A DNA stretch of 45,061 bases from Gammaproteobacteria bacterium (GTDB lineage: Bacteria; Pseudomonadota; Gammaproteobacteria; Pseudomonadales; Oceanobacteraceae), in contig JABXIK010000010.1 of NCBI GenBank assembly GCA_013373125.1, forward strand, positions 1 to 45,061, given 5' to 3'. A program made the position numbers and the translations under genes. Positions 1-8,291 of the stretch are shown here, piece after piece. Position 1 is the first letter of the stretch, and each line of letters opens with the position of its first letter. Under the pieces are notes generated by a model. That model had not been told where the DNA came from and searched no databases. It was given only the letters and a program-made list of their open reading frames with translations.

Positions 1-142
1 CATGAAGAAAATGACGGGCAAAGGCGGTATGCGCAAGATGATGTCCGCCATGAAAGGCATGGGCGGAGCCGGCGGCCCAGGTGGTATGCCGGGTGGCGGT
101 ATGCCGCCGGGAATGGGTGGCGGTGGTTTTCCGTTTAAATAA
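1..142 (+). CDS. ffh: Signal recognition particle protein Ffh, C-terminal end (partial)
   Basis: Only the last 46 codons are present, in frame from base 2 to a TAA at 140-142. The peptide is rich in Met, Gly and Lys (MKKMTGKGGMRKMM, then Gly-Pro-Met repeats ending FPFK). This is the usual look of the flexible tail after the M domain of Ffh, the SRP GTPase that binds 4.5S RNA and signal sequences. The assignment rests on this tail and on position: ffh lies just before rpsP-rimM-trmD-rplS in many gammaproteobacteria. Here an extra lipoprotein gene is inserted between ffh and rpsP. The GTPase and most of the M domain lie outside the window. Confidence 0.8.
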   Translation, partial: MKKMTGKGGMRKMMSAMKGMGGAGGPGGMPGGGMPPGMGGGGFPFK

Positions 143-147
143 TTGAG

Positions 148-181
148 CGTAAGACGCTAGACGGGAAACGTGAGACGCTAG
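148..181. repeat. Short direct repeat after ffh, 21-bp period
   Basis: Two 13-base units, CGTAAGACGCTAG at 148-160 and CGTGAGACGCTAG at 169-181, differ at one base. The first also sits in a small AGCGT/ACGCT dyad (146-150 with 154-158). The pair lies between the ffh stop and its terminator. Function unknown; it could be a remnant of an intergenic repeat family. Confidence 0.5.
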
Positions 182-194
182 GCTAGTATCGCTA

Positions 195-240
195 AAACAA
201 AAAAGCCCCAACGCTGTAAAGCGTTGGGGCTTTTTTGTTT
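195..240. terminator. Rho-independent terminator after ffh
   Basis: A perfect 20-bp stem (195-214 with 221-240) closes a 6-base loop. The GC core GCCCCAACGC is flanked by an A-tract and a T-tract, so it can act on either strand. It separates ffh from the downstream lipoprotein gene. Confidence 0.93.
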
Positions 241-419
241 CAATATGAAAATGAGAGTATTCAAAAAGTGACAAAACTAACCTATTTGTGATGCTCGTCA
301 CACTGTAAAATCTCTGCCGGTCATTTATCCGATGACTATACTGAAGCACAGGCCCTGTTAGTGGGCTGTTCTGTTTTAAAGCAGAGCTTCATTTTTCCAA
401 TGCATGGGGCTGAGAATTT

Positions 420-1718
420 ATGGAATTAACAAAAATAAAGAGTCTGCTAATGCTGCCAGTATTGATGCTGGCTTTAGCTGGGTGTGGATCGTCTTCTGAT
501 ACTGATACCGATGACACGGTTGATAATACCTGTACTCCTGTTACAGAGACGGTGCAGTACACCACGTTACCTGAGATTACGTATGCAGATGTAGAGGAAA
601 CTCTTGCGGACCATTCATCAAAGGCCACTGCCCAAGAACTTCAATCTAGTAATGTCATTATTTCAGGGGAAGGTTTTTATCCTTCGCTAGGCGCTTGTGA
701 TGGATGTGACGATTATTATGCTTTGTCTGTTTCAGCGGGTGATGAACTTGATATGGAATTGAGTACGGCGCAAGGGATGACAACTTTTATATATCTTTAT
801 GAGAATAATGATGCAAACAGCAATACGTTTGTAGATTCCGCCGATAGTGTTAAACGTTTAAGTTATACCGTCCCTACTGGCGTGACAGATCTCTATATAT
901 ACGTTTATACAACTCTGACGAATGCGCAGACAACGGGAGAGTACACTTTAAAAATCACAACCCCTGTGGAGCCAGAAACCATTGAAGACACTATTACATC
1001 TGGGTGCACAGCAGGCTTACAAGGTGCATTGACCAATGCGGTGAATGGAAGTGTGGTTGAGGGTGCTACGCTCAACTTGCGCGAAGGTTCCGGTGTGAAA
1101 ACCGGTACGGTGGATTACAGCGTAACCAGTGATGCACAAGGGCAATATAGTTTCACCGATATTAACGCCGGTGAATACACCATCGAGATCGTGAAAGCGG
1201 GTTATATTACTCACTATCTAGACATTGCTCTGGCGGATGACAAAACCGCTGAAAAGAAATTCCAATTAAGCCCTACTTTGGCTGAAGGTGAAGATTTACG
1301 CTTAGTCATGTCATGGGGCGCTCAGCCATATATTTTGGACTCTTACCTAAATGGGCCAAACGGCAGTGGCGGATCGTTTACTGTGAAGTACTACGAACGC
1401 TCAGGTACAGGGGTGTCTCTGGATCGTGATGCTACCAATGGCTATGGTCCTGAAACTATGACGTTCACACAGCTTAATGAGGGTACCTACACGTATTGGA
1501 TTAACGATTACACCAATCGTTCTAATTCATCGTCCACCGCTTTAGGTGTATCAGGTGCGAACGTAACTGTTTATGACGCTTCAGGTATCGTTAAACAGTA
1601 TAAAGTCCCATCGGGTGCAGGCACTAAATGGAATGTTTTGACTATTACTGTTAATGGGTCGGGTGGTTACACTATTAATGATGTAAATACCCTAGGAAAC
1701 TGGTCAGAATCGCCATAA
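420..1718 (+). CDS. Surface/periplasmic lipoprotein with carboxypeptidase-regulatory-like and YfaP-like domains
   Basis: A 432-residue predicted lipoprotein of unknown role. The N-terminus has a short hydrophobic signal ending in the lipobox LALAGC, with Cys22 as the lipidated residue, followed by a Ser/Asp/Thr-rich linker. Residues about 60-180 resemble a pre-peptidase (PPC-like) beta domain and carry a CDGC motif. Residues about 195-285 look like a carboxypeptidase-regulatory-like (Ig-type) domain with GQYSFTDINAGEYTIEI. Residues about 290-432 (LVMSWGAQPYILDSYLNGP, later GPETMTF and GTYTYWINDY) match the beta-sandwich seen in YfaP/DUF2135-type proteins. A GGGG at 405-408 is a weak ribosome binding site. 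Its own terminators lie on both sides, so it is probably monocistronic. I infer a cell-surface adhesion or carbohydrate-binding role only from the domain types. Confidence 0.8.
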   Translation: MELTKIKSLLMLPVLMLALAGCGSSSDTDTDDTVDNTCTPVTETVQYTTLPEITYADVEETLADHSSKATAQELQSSNVIISGEGFYPSLGACDGCDDYYALSVSAGDELDMELSTAQGMTTFIYLYENNDANSNTFVDSADSVKRLSYTVPTGVTDLYIYVYTTLTNAQTTGEYTLKITTPVEPETIEDTITSGCTAGLQGALTNAVNGSVVEGATLNLREGSGVKTGTVDYSVTSDAQGQYSFTDINAGEYTIEIVKAGYITHYLDIALADDKTAEKKFQLSPTLAEGEDLRLVMSWGAQPYILDSYLNGPNGSGGSFTVKYYERSGTGVSLDRDATNGYGPETMTFTQLNEGTYTYWINDYTNRSNSSSTALGVSGANVTVYDASGIVKQYKVPSGAGTKWNVLTITVNGSGGYTINDVNTLGNWSESP

Positions 1719-1744
1719 TTGATAAGTTACGACTCTATTGATTG

Positions 1745-1783
1745 AAACAAAAAGCCGGAAATTTAATGTCCGGCTTTTTGTTT
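1745..1783 (+). terminator. Terminator after the lipoprotein gene
   Basis: A perfect 15-bp stem (1745-1759 with 1769-1783) with a 9-base loop. The core is GCCGGA/TCCGGC with A- and T-tracts on the flanks. Confidence 0.93.
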
Positions 1784-2110
1784 TAGAGGTTATCCAATTA
1801 TAGAGTCCTTAACCCATTAATCGAATGGGGCGTCATTGCTGGCTCAAGGTGGGTTTATGCTGTTTTATTGCCTGCTCATACAAATGTATACAAGTTCGCA
1901 TCCCTTCTGATCACACCGAGCGCGAGGCACGAGTAGTCGAAAGGTTGCTAAAGGGCCTACTTACACTCAATTCGCTCTTTCTTCCTTCGCTCAATTCCTA
2001 TACAATACGCGCCCCTTATAGTGTGTCTGGCCGTCTTATGGGTGGCGGGGCACGTATGATGAACGGCGAGTGATACCAAAGCTTGCCCCTAATAGAGAAG
2101 AAACTGTCGC
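1784..2110 (+). promoter_or_regulatory. Intergenic leader and putative promoter of the rpsP operon
   Basis: This is 327 bases with no believable gene. The best promoter signal is the -10-like TACAAT at 2001-2006, followed at once by a GC-rich discriminator (ACGCGCCCC). Such discriminators are typical of stringently controlled ribosomal promoters. No good -35 hexamer is seen at 16-18 bp, so the call is tentative. If correct, the 5' leader is about 95 bases. An 82-codon open frame at 1825-2073 is rejected as coding. Confidence 0.4.
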
Positions 2111-2359
2111 ATGGTAGTGATTCGATTAGCCCGTGGTGGCTCTAAAAAACGTCCTTTTTATCATTTATCTGTAGCGGATCAGCGTTTCCCACGCGACGGC
2201 CGCTTCATTGAGCGTGTTGGTTTCTTCAACCCAGTTGCTCGTGGTCAAGAAGAACGTCTACGTGTTGACCTAGAACGCATTGAATACTGGATGAGCAAAG
2301 GCGCTCAGCCAAGTGATCGCGTTGCTAAGCTTGTTAAAGAAGCTAAGAAGCAAGGTTAA
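2111..2359 (+). CDS. rpsP: 30S ribosomal protein S16
   Basis: An 82-residue protein of normal length for S16, a 30S assembly protein that binds 16S rRNA. The N-terminus [19 protein letters not shown] and the segment [13 protein letters not shown] are hallmark S16 sequence. A purine-rich GAGAAG lies about 10 bases before the ATG. It opens the rpsP-rimM-trmD-rplS operon; rimM starts 25 bases after its stop. Start and identity are secure. Confidence 0.98.
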   Translation: MVVIRLARGGSKKRPFYHLSVADQRFPRDGRFIERVGFFNPVARGQEERLRVDLERIEYWMSKGAQPSDRVAKLVKEAKKQG

Positions 2360-2384
2360 TTAGGACCGGTAATAAGACACTTTG

Positions 2385-2915
2385 ATGAGCAAAACACCAG
2401 AGAATTTAACCGTTATCGGCAAAGTGACCGGTGTGTATGGCATCAAAGGTTGGGTGAAGGTGTTTAGTCACACCGAACTCAAGGAGAGCATTTTCTCCTA
2501 CGGAGACCACTGGCAGATGAATATCAATGGCCAATGGACTCCGGTTAAGGTGAACAACTGGCGTACCCAAGGTAAAGGCTTAGTTGCTCAGCTTGACGAT
2601 TGCCAAGACCGAACTCTGGCGCAGAAGTATTGCCAATGTGACATTGCGATTCCATTGGATGTGCTGCCTGAGACGGGTGAAGGCGAGTTTTATTACCACC
2701 AATTACAAGATTTATTGGTGGTGACCACAGATAAGATTGTGCTGGGTCGTGTGGACTCTTTATTTAACAACGGCGCCAATGACGTGGTTGTGGTGAAGGG
2801 AAACAAAGACAGCATCGATGGTCGTGAACGCTTGTTACCGTATACGGATGACTGCGTAAAAAATATCGACCTAGAGGCCGGCACAATGGAAGTTGATTGG
2901 GATCCGGAATTCTAA
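2385..2915 (+). CDS. rimM: Ribosome maturation factor RimM
   Basis: A 176-residue RimM, which assists maturation of the 30S head and binds S19. The N-terminal RimM domain begins [19 protein letters not shown]. The C-terminal PRC-barrel begins near [12 protein letters not shown] and ends in MEVDWDPEF. The ATG at 2385 is preferred. An in-frame TTG at 2382 would add one residue. The ribosome binding site is weak, with AGGAC lying about 18 bases upstream, so translation may be coupled to rpsP. The stop is two bases before the trmD ATG. Confidence 0.96.
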   Translation: MSKTPENLTVIGKVTGVYGIKGWVKVFSHTELKESIFSYGDHWQMNINGQWTPVKVNNWRTQGKGLVAQLDDCQDRTLAQKYCQCDIAIPLDVLPETGEGEFYYHQLQDLLVVTTDKIVLGRVDSLFNNGANDVVVVKGNKDSIDGRERLLPYTDDCVKNIDLEAGTMEVDWDPEF

Positions 2916-2917
2916 TC

Positions 2918-3661
2918 ATGCAGTTTGGCATCATCTCCATATTTCCTGAGATGTTCCAAGCGCTGACTGAAAGCGGGGTAACTCGACGAGCAGTCAGTAA
3001 TGGTTTGGTGAGTATTGAGTGTTGGAATCCACGGGATTTCACCGATGACAAACATCAAACCGTGGATGATCGCCCATATGGCGGTGGTCCTGGCATGTTG
3101 ATGAAGGTAAAGCCTCTTGAGTTAGCCATTGCGGCGGCGAAAGAGAAGCTTGGTCCAAACAGCAAGGTAATTTATCTGTCTCCTCAGGGTAAGCAATTGA
3201 CCCAGCAAGGAGCAGAGACTCTCGCGACAGAAGAGAATTTAATCTTCTTAGCGGGCCGCTACGAAGGCGTAGACGAGCGCTTGATTCAAGCGCAGGTGGA
3301 CGAAGAATGGTCCATCGGTGACTACGTGTTAAGTGGTGGTGAGCTGGCGGCTATGGTGATGATGGATAGCATCATTCGCTTAGTGCCAGGGGTACTTGGA
3401 CATGATATGAGTGCCGTCGAAGATTCGTTCGTCGATGGCTTACTAGACTGTCCGCACTATACTCGACCTGAGGTTTACAACGGCGAGTCGGTACCTGAGG
3501 TGTTACTCAGTGGTGACCACAAAAAAATTAAGCGTTGGCGCCTTAAACAAGCGCTTGGACGCACCTGGCAACGCAGGCCAGATTTGCTGGCAAAAAGGCC
3601 GCTTAACGATGATGAGCAAGCCCTTTTGCACGAATTTATTCGCGACGTTCAAGATCCTTGA
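2918..3661 (+). CDS. trmD: tRNA (guanine-37-N1)-methyltransferase TrmD
   Basis: A 247-residue SPOUT-class methyltransferase that uses S-adenosylmethionine to make m1G37 in tRNAs and so prevents +1 frameshifting. Knot motifs are visible: [21 protein letters not shown] and [14 protein letters not shown]. The start [12 protein letters not shown] at the ATG 2918 matches the family. An upstream in-frame TTG at 2897 would add seven residues overlapping rimM and is not favoured. It is tightly linked to rimM (2-base gap), and rplS follows after 37 bases. Confidence 0.98.
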   Translation: MQFGIISIFPEMFQALTESGVTRRAVSNGLVSIECWNPRDFTDDKHQTVDDRPYGGGPGMLMKVKPLELAIAAAKEKLGPNSKVIYLSPQGKQLTQQGAETLATEENLIFLAGRYEGVDERLIQAQVDEEWSIGDYVLSGGELAAMVMMDSIIRLVPGVLGHDMSAVEDSFVDGLLDCPHYTRPEVYNGESVPEVLLSGDHKKIKRWRLKQALGRTWQRRPDLLAKRPLNDDEQALLHEFIRDVQDP

Positions 3662-3698
3662 TGCTTGAACCTATCCGAAATTACTTAGGAGCTTAGTC

Positions 3699-4058
3699 AT
3701 GAGCAGCAAAAACAAAATCATTCAGGCTTTAGAAGCCGCACAGTTGAAATCCGATATCCCTGAATTCGGTGCCGGTGACACTGTTGTTGTACAAGTTAAA
3801 GTAAAAGAAGGTAACCGTGAGCGTCTTCAGGCTTATGAAGGTGTGGTAATCGGTAAGCGTAACCGTGGCCTTAACTCTGCTTTCACTGTACGTAAAATCT
3901 CTAACGGTGTAGGCGTTGAGCGTACTTTCCAAACTCACAGCCCGCTAATCGACAGTGTAACTGTTAAGCGTCGTGGTGATGTTCGTAAAGCGAAACTTTA
4001 CTACCTACGTGAGCGTTCTGGTAAATCAGCGCGTATCAAAGAGAAGCTATCTAAGTAA
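3699..4058 (+). CDS. rplS: 50S ribosomal protein L19
   Basis: A 119-residue L19, located at the 30S-50S interface. The core [20 protein letters not shown] and the C-terminal stretch [20 protein letters not shown] are diagnostic. An AGGAG lies 7-8 bases before the ATG. It is the last gene of the rpsP operon and is followed by a strong terminator. Its final codons and terminator are duplicated imperfectly just downstream. Confidence 0.98.
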   Translation: MSSKNKIIQALEAAQLKSDIPEFGAGDTVVVQVKVKEGNRERLQAYEGVVIGKRNRGLNSAFTVRKISNGVGVERTFQTHSPLIDSVTVKRRGDVRKAKLYYLRERSGKSARIKEKLSK

Positions 4059-4254
4059 TTCTTACTTAATAGTTTTGACGAAAAACCCGCCTAGTGCGGG
4101 TTTTTTGCGTTTTAAGGAAAGAAGAGTGTCGGTGGAGTATGGGTAAATCCGCCGCTTTCATATTCACAAGAGAAGCTATCCAAGTCATTTTTACTTAATA
4201 GTTTTGACGAAAAGCCAGTCTAGTGAGGTTTCTGGCGATTTGAGACAAGAAGAT
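4021..4254 (+). repeat. Imperfect tandem duplication of the rplS 3' end plus terminator
   Basis: Copy 1 (about 4021-4125) covers the last 12 codons of rplS, its stop and its terminator. Copy 2 (about 4143-4254) repeats the same order with substitutions and a roughly 7-base insertion. Shared blocks include GAGAAGCTATC (4041 and 4170), TTACTTAATAGTTTTGACG (4062 and 4191) and CTAGTG in the terminator loop. Copy 2 has no start codon and its terminator stem is decayed, so it is non-coding debris. Confidence 0.85.
4081..4106 (+). terminator. Terminator of the rpsP operon
   Basis: A perfect 10-bp stem AAAAACCCGC/GCGGGTTTTT (4081-4090 with 4096-4105), a 5-base loop CTAGT, then a T-tract. It lies 22 bases after the rplS stop. 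Confidence 0.93.
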
Positions 4255-4340
4255 TACAGGCTGTGTAACACAATCGCCTCTGGAACTTCGATGGGGATCA
4301 ATGTTCTAATGCACCTACAAATATAATTTAGAGACACATC

Positions 4341-5096
4341 ATGGCTATGTTACGTACCCTAGGCGCAGCCGCCTTAATTTTACTGGCTCAACTGGCAAGC
4401 GCTGAAGAAACCAGTGTAGAAGAAACCATCGCCACCGCTTTGCGTGCGGCGCAACCCACTCTTGTTGTGCAAAGTGCTAAGCCCATTGCAGGTCAAAACT
4501 TATATGAAGTGGAATTAACGTCGGGCGAAATTCTATATGCCACGGCCGATGGTCAGTTCTTTGTGTATGGCTCCTTGTTCCAAACCACTGGTGGCGAGTT
4601 AGTTAACTTAACCGCTAAACGTACCGATGAAAAACGCTTAGGTCTGTTAGCAAGCCTAGATAACAAAGACATGGTGGTATTTCAAAGTAAGGGCAGTGAA
4701 AAAGCCGTGATCAATGTGTTCACTGATGTGGATTGTGGATACTGTCGTAAGCTACACCGTGAAGTGCCGCGTTTAAATGAGTTGGGTGTAACTGTGCGTT
4801 ATTTGGCCTATCCACGAGCCGGCATTTATGAAGATCAAAAACGCACCAAGTTCACAGGCTCCTACAAAAAATTGAAGAGTGTATGGTGTGACGATGATCG
4901 CCCAGCAGCCATGAATAAAGCCAAAGCGACAGGCTTCATTAAAGAAAACCTAGGTTGTGATGCACCGATTGAGCAGCAATATATGCTTGGAGCTGAGTTT
5001 GGTGTGCGTGGAACACCGGCTATCATTTTGCAAAATGGTGAAATGCTACCTGGCTACATGCCAGCGGATGAATTGGCCAAAAAACTCGGCCTTTAA
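4341..5096 (+). CDS. dsbC: Thiol:disulfide interchange protein DsbC
   Basis: A 251-residue periplasmic disulfide isomerase. Residues 1-21 form a signal peptide ending LASA/EE. An N-terminal dimerisation domain follows to about residue 105, then a thioredoxin fold. The redox pair CGYC is at 132-135, a second Cys pair lies near 182 and 206, and the cis-Pro loop is GVRGTPAII. Known role: it shuffles wrong disulfides and is kept reduced by DsbD. An alternative ATG lies two codons in. In Pseudomonas dsbC also precedes hom and thrC. Here it has its own terminator, so it is probably a separate transcript. Confidence 0.95.
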   Translation: MAMLRTLGAAALILLAQLASAEETSVEETIATALRAAQPTLVVQSAKPIAGQNLYEVELTSGEILYATADGQFFVYGSLFQTTGGELVNLTAKRTDEKRLGLLASLDNKDMVVFQSKGSEKAVINVFTDVDCGYCRKLHREVPRLNELGVTVRYLAYPRAGIYEDQKRTKFTGSYKKLKSVWCDDDRPAAMNKAKATGFIKENLGCDAPIEQQYMLGAEFGVRGTPAIILQNGEMLPGYMPADELAKKLGL

Positions 5097-5118
5097 TCTG
5101 AGTTATTATTGAATATCT

Positions 5119-5158
5119 AAAGGCTCTCACGGCAAACCCCTGAGAGCCTTTATTTTTC
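5119..5158 (+). terminator. Terminator after dsbC
   Basis: An 11-bp stem AAAGGCTCTCA/TGAGAGCCTTT (5119-5129 with 5141-5151) with an 11-base loop, then ATTTTTC. Confidence 0.88.
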
Positions 5159-5286
5159 TGGCCTAAACCCCTGTTATTTCCGTAATTACCCCCTGCCTTC
5201 CCCCGCCTATTGTGGTACATTTAGCGCCCAAAATTTTTACACTCCTGACACCAAAGTCAGGGCATCAACATAACGGAGACCATGTT

Positions 5287-6567
5287 GTGAAACCGGTTAA
5301 AGTGGGTATCTGTGGGTTTGGCACCGTCGGCGGCGGTACTTTTAATGTATTAGTAGAAAACGCGGCAGAAATTGCCCGTCGTGCAGGCCGTGACATTATT
5401 ATTGAGCAAGTTGGCGCACGTCGTGATAACTCAGCTTGTGACACCAGTAACACCAATATTACCCGCGATATTTTCGATGTGGCACGCAACCCAGAAGTGG
5501 ACATCGTGGTTGAGTTGATCGGCGGCTATGACGTGGCGAAAGAGCTTGTGCTGGAAGCCATCAAAAATGGTAAGCACGTAGTAACTGCAAATAAGGCGTT
5601 AATTGCCGTTCACGGTGCCGAGATTTTTGCAGCGGCCAAAGCTGCGGGTGTGAGTGTGGGTTATGAAGCTGGTGTGGCTGGCGGTATTCCTGTCATCAAA
5701 GCCATCCGTGAAGGTTTAGCGGCCAATAAAATTGAGCGCGTTGCCGGTATCATCAATGGCACGGGTAACTTCATTCTGACTGAAATGCGCGACAAAGGTC
5801 GTGATTTCGATGACGTCCTAGCTGAAGCTCAGGCACTCGGTTATGCCGAAGCGGACCCAACGTTTGACGTTGAAGGCATTGATGCGGCCCACAAGCTAAC
5901 GATTCTTTCATCAATCGCTTACGGTATTCCGTTGCAGTTTGATAACTGTTTCACCGAAGGCATCAGTAAAATTACCCGCGAAGACGTGCAATACGCAGAA
6001 GAGCTTGGCTATCGCATCAAGCACCTAGGTGTAAGTGCGCGCAGCGAAAAAGGCATCGATTTACGCGTACACCCAACCTTAATTCCTGAGCACAACATGA
6101 TTGCAAAAGTGGACGGCGTGATGAACGCGGTTGCGGTGAAAGGCAGTGCAGTGAATGACACCTTATTCTGTGGTCCTGGTGCGGGTGCAGGTCCTACTGC
6201 GTCGGCAGTTGTGGCAGACATCATTGATATTGCTCGTGGCATTCAAGTGGAAGCGTTATCGTTTGATAGCCTAGAAGATTTAAAAGTACTACCAATCGAT
6301 GAAATAGAAAGTGGTTACTACTTACGTATGGAAGCCTTGGATAAAGCAGGTGTGTTAGCCAAGGTTGCGACCATTTTGAGCAATAAAGGCATCAGTATTG
6401 AAGCCTTGATTCAAAAAGAACCAAAAGATGGTGAGATTCTTGTGCCGATCATTATGTTGATTCACAAGGTACAAGAAAAAACCATGAACCAAGCCATCGA
6501 AGAAATCGAAAACTTGGCAGAGATCAATGGTGCCGTCACTCGCATTCGTGTTGAAGAACTGAATTAA
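5287..6567 (+). CDS. hom: Homoserine dehydrogenase
   Basis: A 426-residue NAD(P)H-dependent enzyme that reduces aspartate semialdehyde to homoserine for threonine and methionine synthesis. The Rossmann motif GFGTVGGG sits at the N-terminus. The catalytic region contains GYAEADPTFDVEGIDAAHK, and a C-terminal ACT domain (about 345-420, GVLAKVATILSNKGISIEA) gives feedback control. I chose the GTG at 5287: the resulting VKPVKVGICGFGTVGGG is where relatives start, and GGAG at 5275-5278 is 8 bases upstream. An open frame extends back to 5212 but lacks such support. thrC follows after 46 bases. Confidence 0.97.
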   Translation: MKPVKVGICGFGTVGGGTFNVLVENAAEIARRAGRDIIIEQVGARRDNSACDTSNTNITRDIFDVARNPEVDIVVELIGGYDVAKELVLEAIKNGKHVVTANKALIAVHGAEIFAAAKAAGVSVGYEAGVAGGIPVIKAIREGLAANKIERVAGIINGTGNFILTEMRDKGRDFDDVLAEAQALGYAEADPTFDVEGIDAAHKLTILSSIAYGIPLQFDNCFTEGISKITREDVQYAEELGYRIKHLGVSARSEKGIDLRVHPTLIPEHNMIAKVDGVMNAVAVKGSAVNDTLFCGPGAGAGPTASAVVADIIDIARGIQVEALSFDSLEDLKVLPIDEIESGYYLRMEALDKAGVLAKVATILSNKGISIEALIQKEPKDGEILVPIIMLIHKVQEKTMNQAIEEIENLAEINGAVTRIRVEELN

Positions 6568-6613
6568 CAGCCGCGGGCTAGTATTAATAACCTGACGAAC
6601 AGGGATAAATAAT

Positions 6614-8017
6614 ATGATGAAATATATTTCCACTCGCGGTAATGCACCGGAGTTAACATTTGAAGAAGTACTTTTAACCGGTCTTGCTGAAGACGGCGGT
6701 TTGTACGTGCCAAAAGAAGTGCCTCAATACACGTTGGCTGAAATCGAATCTTGGCGTGATCTTCCTTACGCAGAACTTGCGCACAAAGTCATTTACCCAT
6801 TCGTTGAAGGTTGTGTAGACAGCGCTGCACTGCAAACCATCTTAAACGAAGTGTATGGTGGTTTTGGACACAAAGCGGTTGCGCCGCTACAACAAATTGA
6901 TCACAACGAATACGTATTGGAATTATTCCACGGTCCTACCTTAGCGTTTAAAGATTTTGCGTTGCAAACTCTTGGTCGTTTATTGGATTACGTGCTTGAG
7001 CGTCGCCACGAGAAAGTGGTGATCATGGGTGCTACTTCTGGTGATACAGGTTCTGCTGCTATCGAAGGCACTAAGGCGTGTAAGAATGTTGATATCTTCA
7101 TTCTGCATCCACACGGTAAAGTATCTGAAGTACAGCGTCGTCAAATGACAACGGTAAAAGGCGATAACATTTACAACATCGCTATCGAAGGTAACTTCGA
7201 CCAAGCACAAGACATGGTAAAAGCCAGCTTTGGTGATCAAGCGTTCTTGAAAGGTGAGCGTAAACTGGTGGCAGTAAACAGCATTAACTGGGCGCGTATC
7301 ATGTCGCAGATTGTTTACTACTTCTATTCTTCACTCAACCTTGGTGGTCCACTACGCCCAATGGCGTATTCCGTTCCAACTGGTAACTTTGGTGATATTT
7401 TCGCAGGTTACATGGCGAAAAAAATGGGCTTGCCGGTTGAGCAATTAGTGATTGCGACCAACAGCAACGACGTATTGCATCGTTTGATGAGCAAAAACCA
7501 ATACGAAGTACACCCACTACAACACACCATTACGCCTTCAATGGATATTGCTGTGTCATCTAACTTTGAGCGTTTGTTGTTTGATCTTTACGATCGTGAC
7601 GGTGCTCAATTAGCCGAGCTAATGGGCCGTATGAATGCGAAAAAAGACGTGGTATCACTAGATGAAGAAAAACTAGCGAAAGCCCGTGCATTATTCGATA
7701 GCTTCGCAGTCAACGAAGATGAAACCGTTAAAACCATGCAAGACGTGTTTGAAGAAACCGGCTACCTGCTAGATCCTCACACGGCTATTGGCGTAAAAGC
7801 CGCCCGTGAAACACGTCGTAACCAAAACATTCCAATGATCACACTGGGTACGGCTCATCCGGTGAAATTCGAGGATGCGGTTAAGCGTGCCGGTTTTGAG
7901 ATGCCAGCACTGCCACACCACTTAACGGATCTAATGGATCGTGAAGAGCGTGTGAACGTGTTGCCAGCGGATCTTGAAGCGGTACATAAGTTTATTGCTG
8001 AGAACACGTTTAAGTAA
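6614..8017 (+). CDS. thrC: Threonine synthase
   Basis: A 467-residue PLP enzyme converting O-phosphohomoserine to threonine. The N-terminal YISTRG and the PLP-lysine motif HGPTLAFKDFALQTLG (Lys113) are diagnostic; SVPTGNFGDIFAGY binds the cofactor phosphate. Two consecutive ATG codons (6614 and 6617) follow AGGGA at 6601-6605. Either is possible, and spacing slightly favours the first. It lies directly downstream of hom with no terminator between them, so the two form a threonine-synthesis operon. It ends convergently with cinA. Confidence 0.97.
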   Translation: MMKYISTRGNAPELTFEEVLLTGLAEDGGLYVPKEVPQYTLAEIESWRDLPYAELAHKVIYPFVEGCVDSAALQTILNEVYGGFGHKAVAPLQQIDHNEYVLELFHGPTLAFKDFALQTLGRLLDYVLERRHEKVVIMGATSGDTGSAAIEGTKACKNVDIFILHPHGKVSEVQRRQMTTVKGDNIYNIAIEGNFDQAQDMVKASFGDQAFLKGERKLVAVNSINWARIMSQIVYYFYSSLNLGGPLRPMAYSVPTGNFGDIFAGYMAKKMGLPVEQLVIATNSNDVLHRLMSKNQYEVHPLQHTITPSMDIAVSSNFERLLFDLYDRDGAQLAELMGRMNAKKDVVSLDEEKLAKARALFDSFAVNEDETVKTMQDVFEETGYLLDPHTAIGVKAARETRRNQNIPMITLGTAHPVKFEDAVKRAGFEMPALPHHLTDLMDREERVNVLPADLEAVHKFIAENTFK

Positions 8018-8080
8018 CGTAAAAGCTAGCTGTGTACCCAAAGCACTCGCTCCGCTCGCGGGGCAGGCTCTTGAAATAGC

Positions 8081-8160
8081 TGCGTTGGGCTTTTCGCTCG
8101 TCATCCTCAAGTAGGCAAGCTACGTTCCGGTGACTCGCGAAAACTCCGCCTTGCTTTTAC
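8081..8160. repeat. REP/MITE-like imperfect palindrome between thrC and cinA
   Basis: A long imperfect hairpin is centred near 8117. The outer arms are TTTTCGCTCGTCA (8091-8103) and TGACTCGCGAAAA (8131-8143), matching at 11 of 13 positions when folded. The inner arms are GTAG (8111-8114) and CTAC (8120-8123). Flanking octamers GTAAAAGC (8019-8026) and GCTTTTAC (8152-8159) are also inverted. It has the look of extragenic palindromes that recur in marine gammaproteobacterial genomes, but no second copy is visible in this window. Confidence 0.6.
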
Positions 8161-8186
8161 AGCCTCGGTGACGCTTTCCAAGTTAA

Positions 8187-8224
8187 AAAAACGGCGCAGT
8201 ATCGAAAGATACTGCGCCGTTTTT
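8187..8224. terminator. Bidirectional terminator between thrC and cinA
   Basis: A perfect 17-bp stem (8187-8203 with 8208-8224) capped by a GAAA tetraloop, with A- and T-tracts at the base. It serves the convergent thrC (+) and cinA (-) transcripts. Confidence 0.95.
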
Positions 8225-8291
8225 AATTGAAATCATAGGAATGATGTTCGTTGTAATTGCGTCTAATCATCACCACGTTTGTGATTATTGT

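Noticed and set aside
1825..2073. Open frame of 82 codons before rpsP
   Set aside because: No ribosome binding site, no recognisable protein, and it overlaps the likely rpsP promoter and leader.
4143..4254. A second rplS gene or a small RNA
   Set aside because: Only the 3' tail is duplicated; no start, no reading frame and a broken terminator stem.
5282..5290. Mini-frame ATG-TTG-TGA overlapping the hom start
   Set aside because: The GGAG is only 3 bases from this ATG but 8 bases from the in-frame GTG 5287, so the GTG is the start and the ATG is coincidental.
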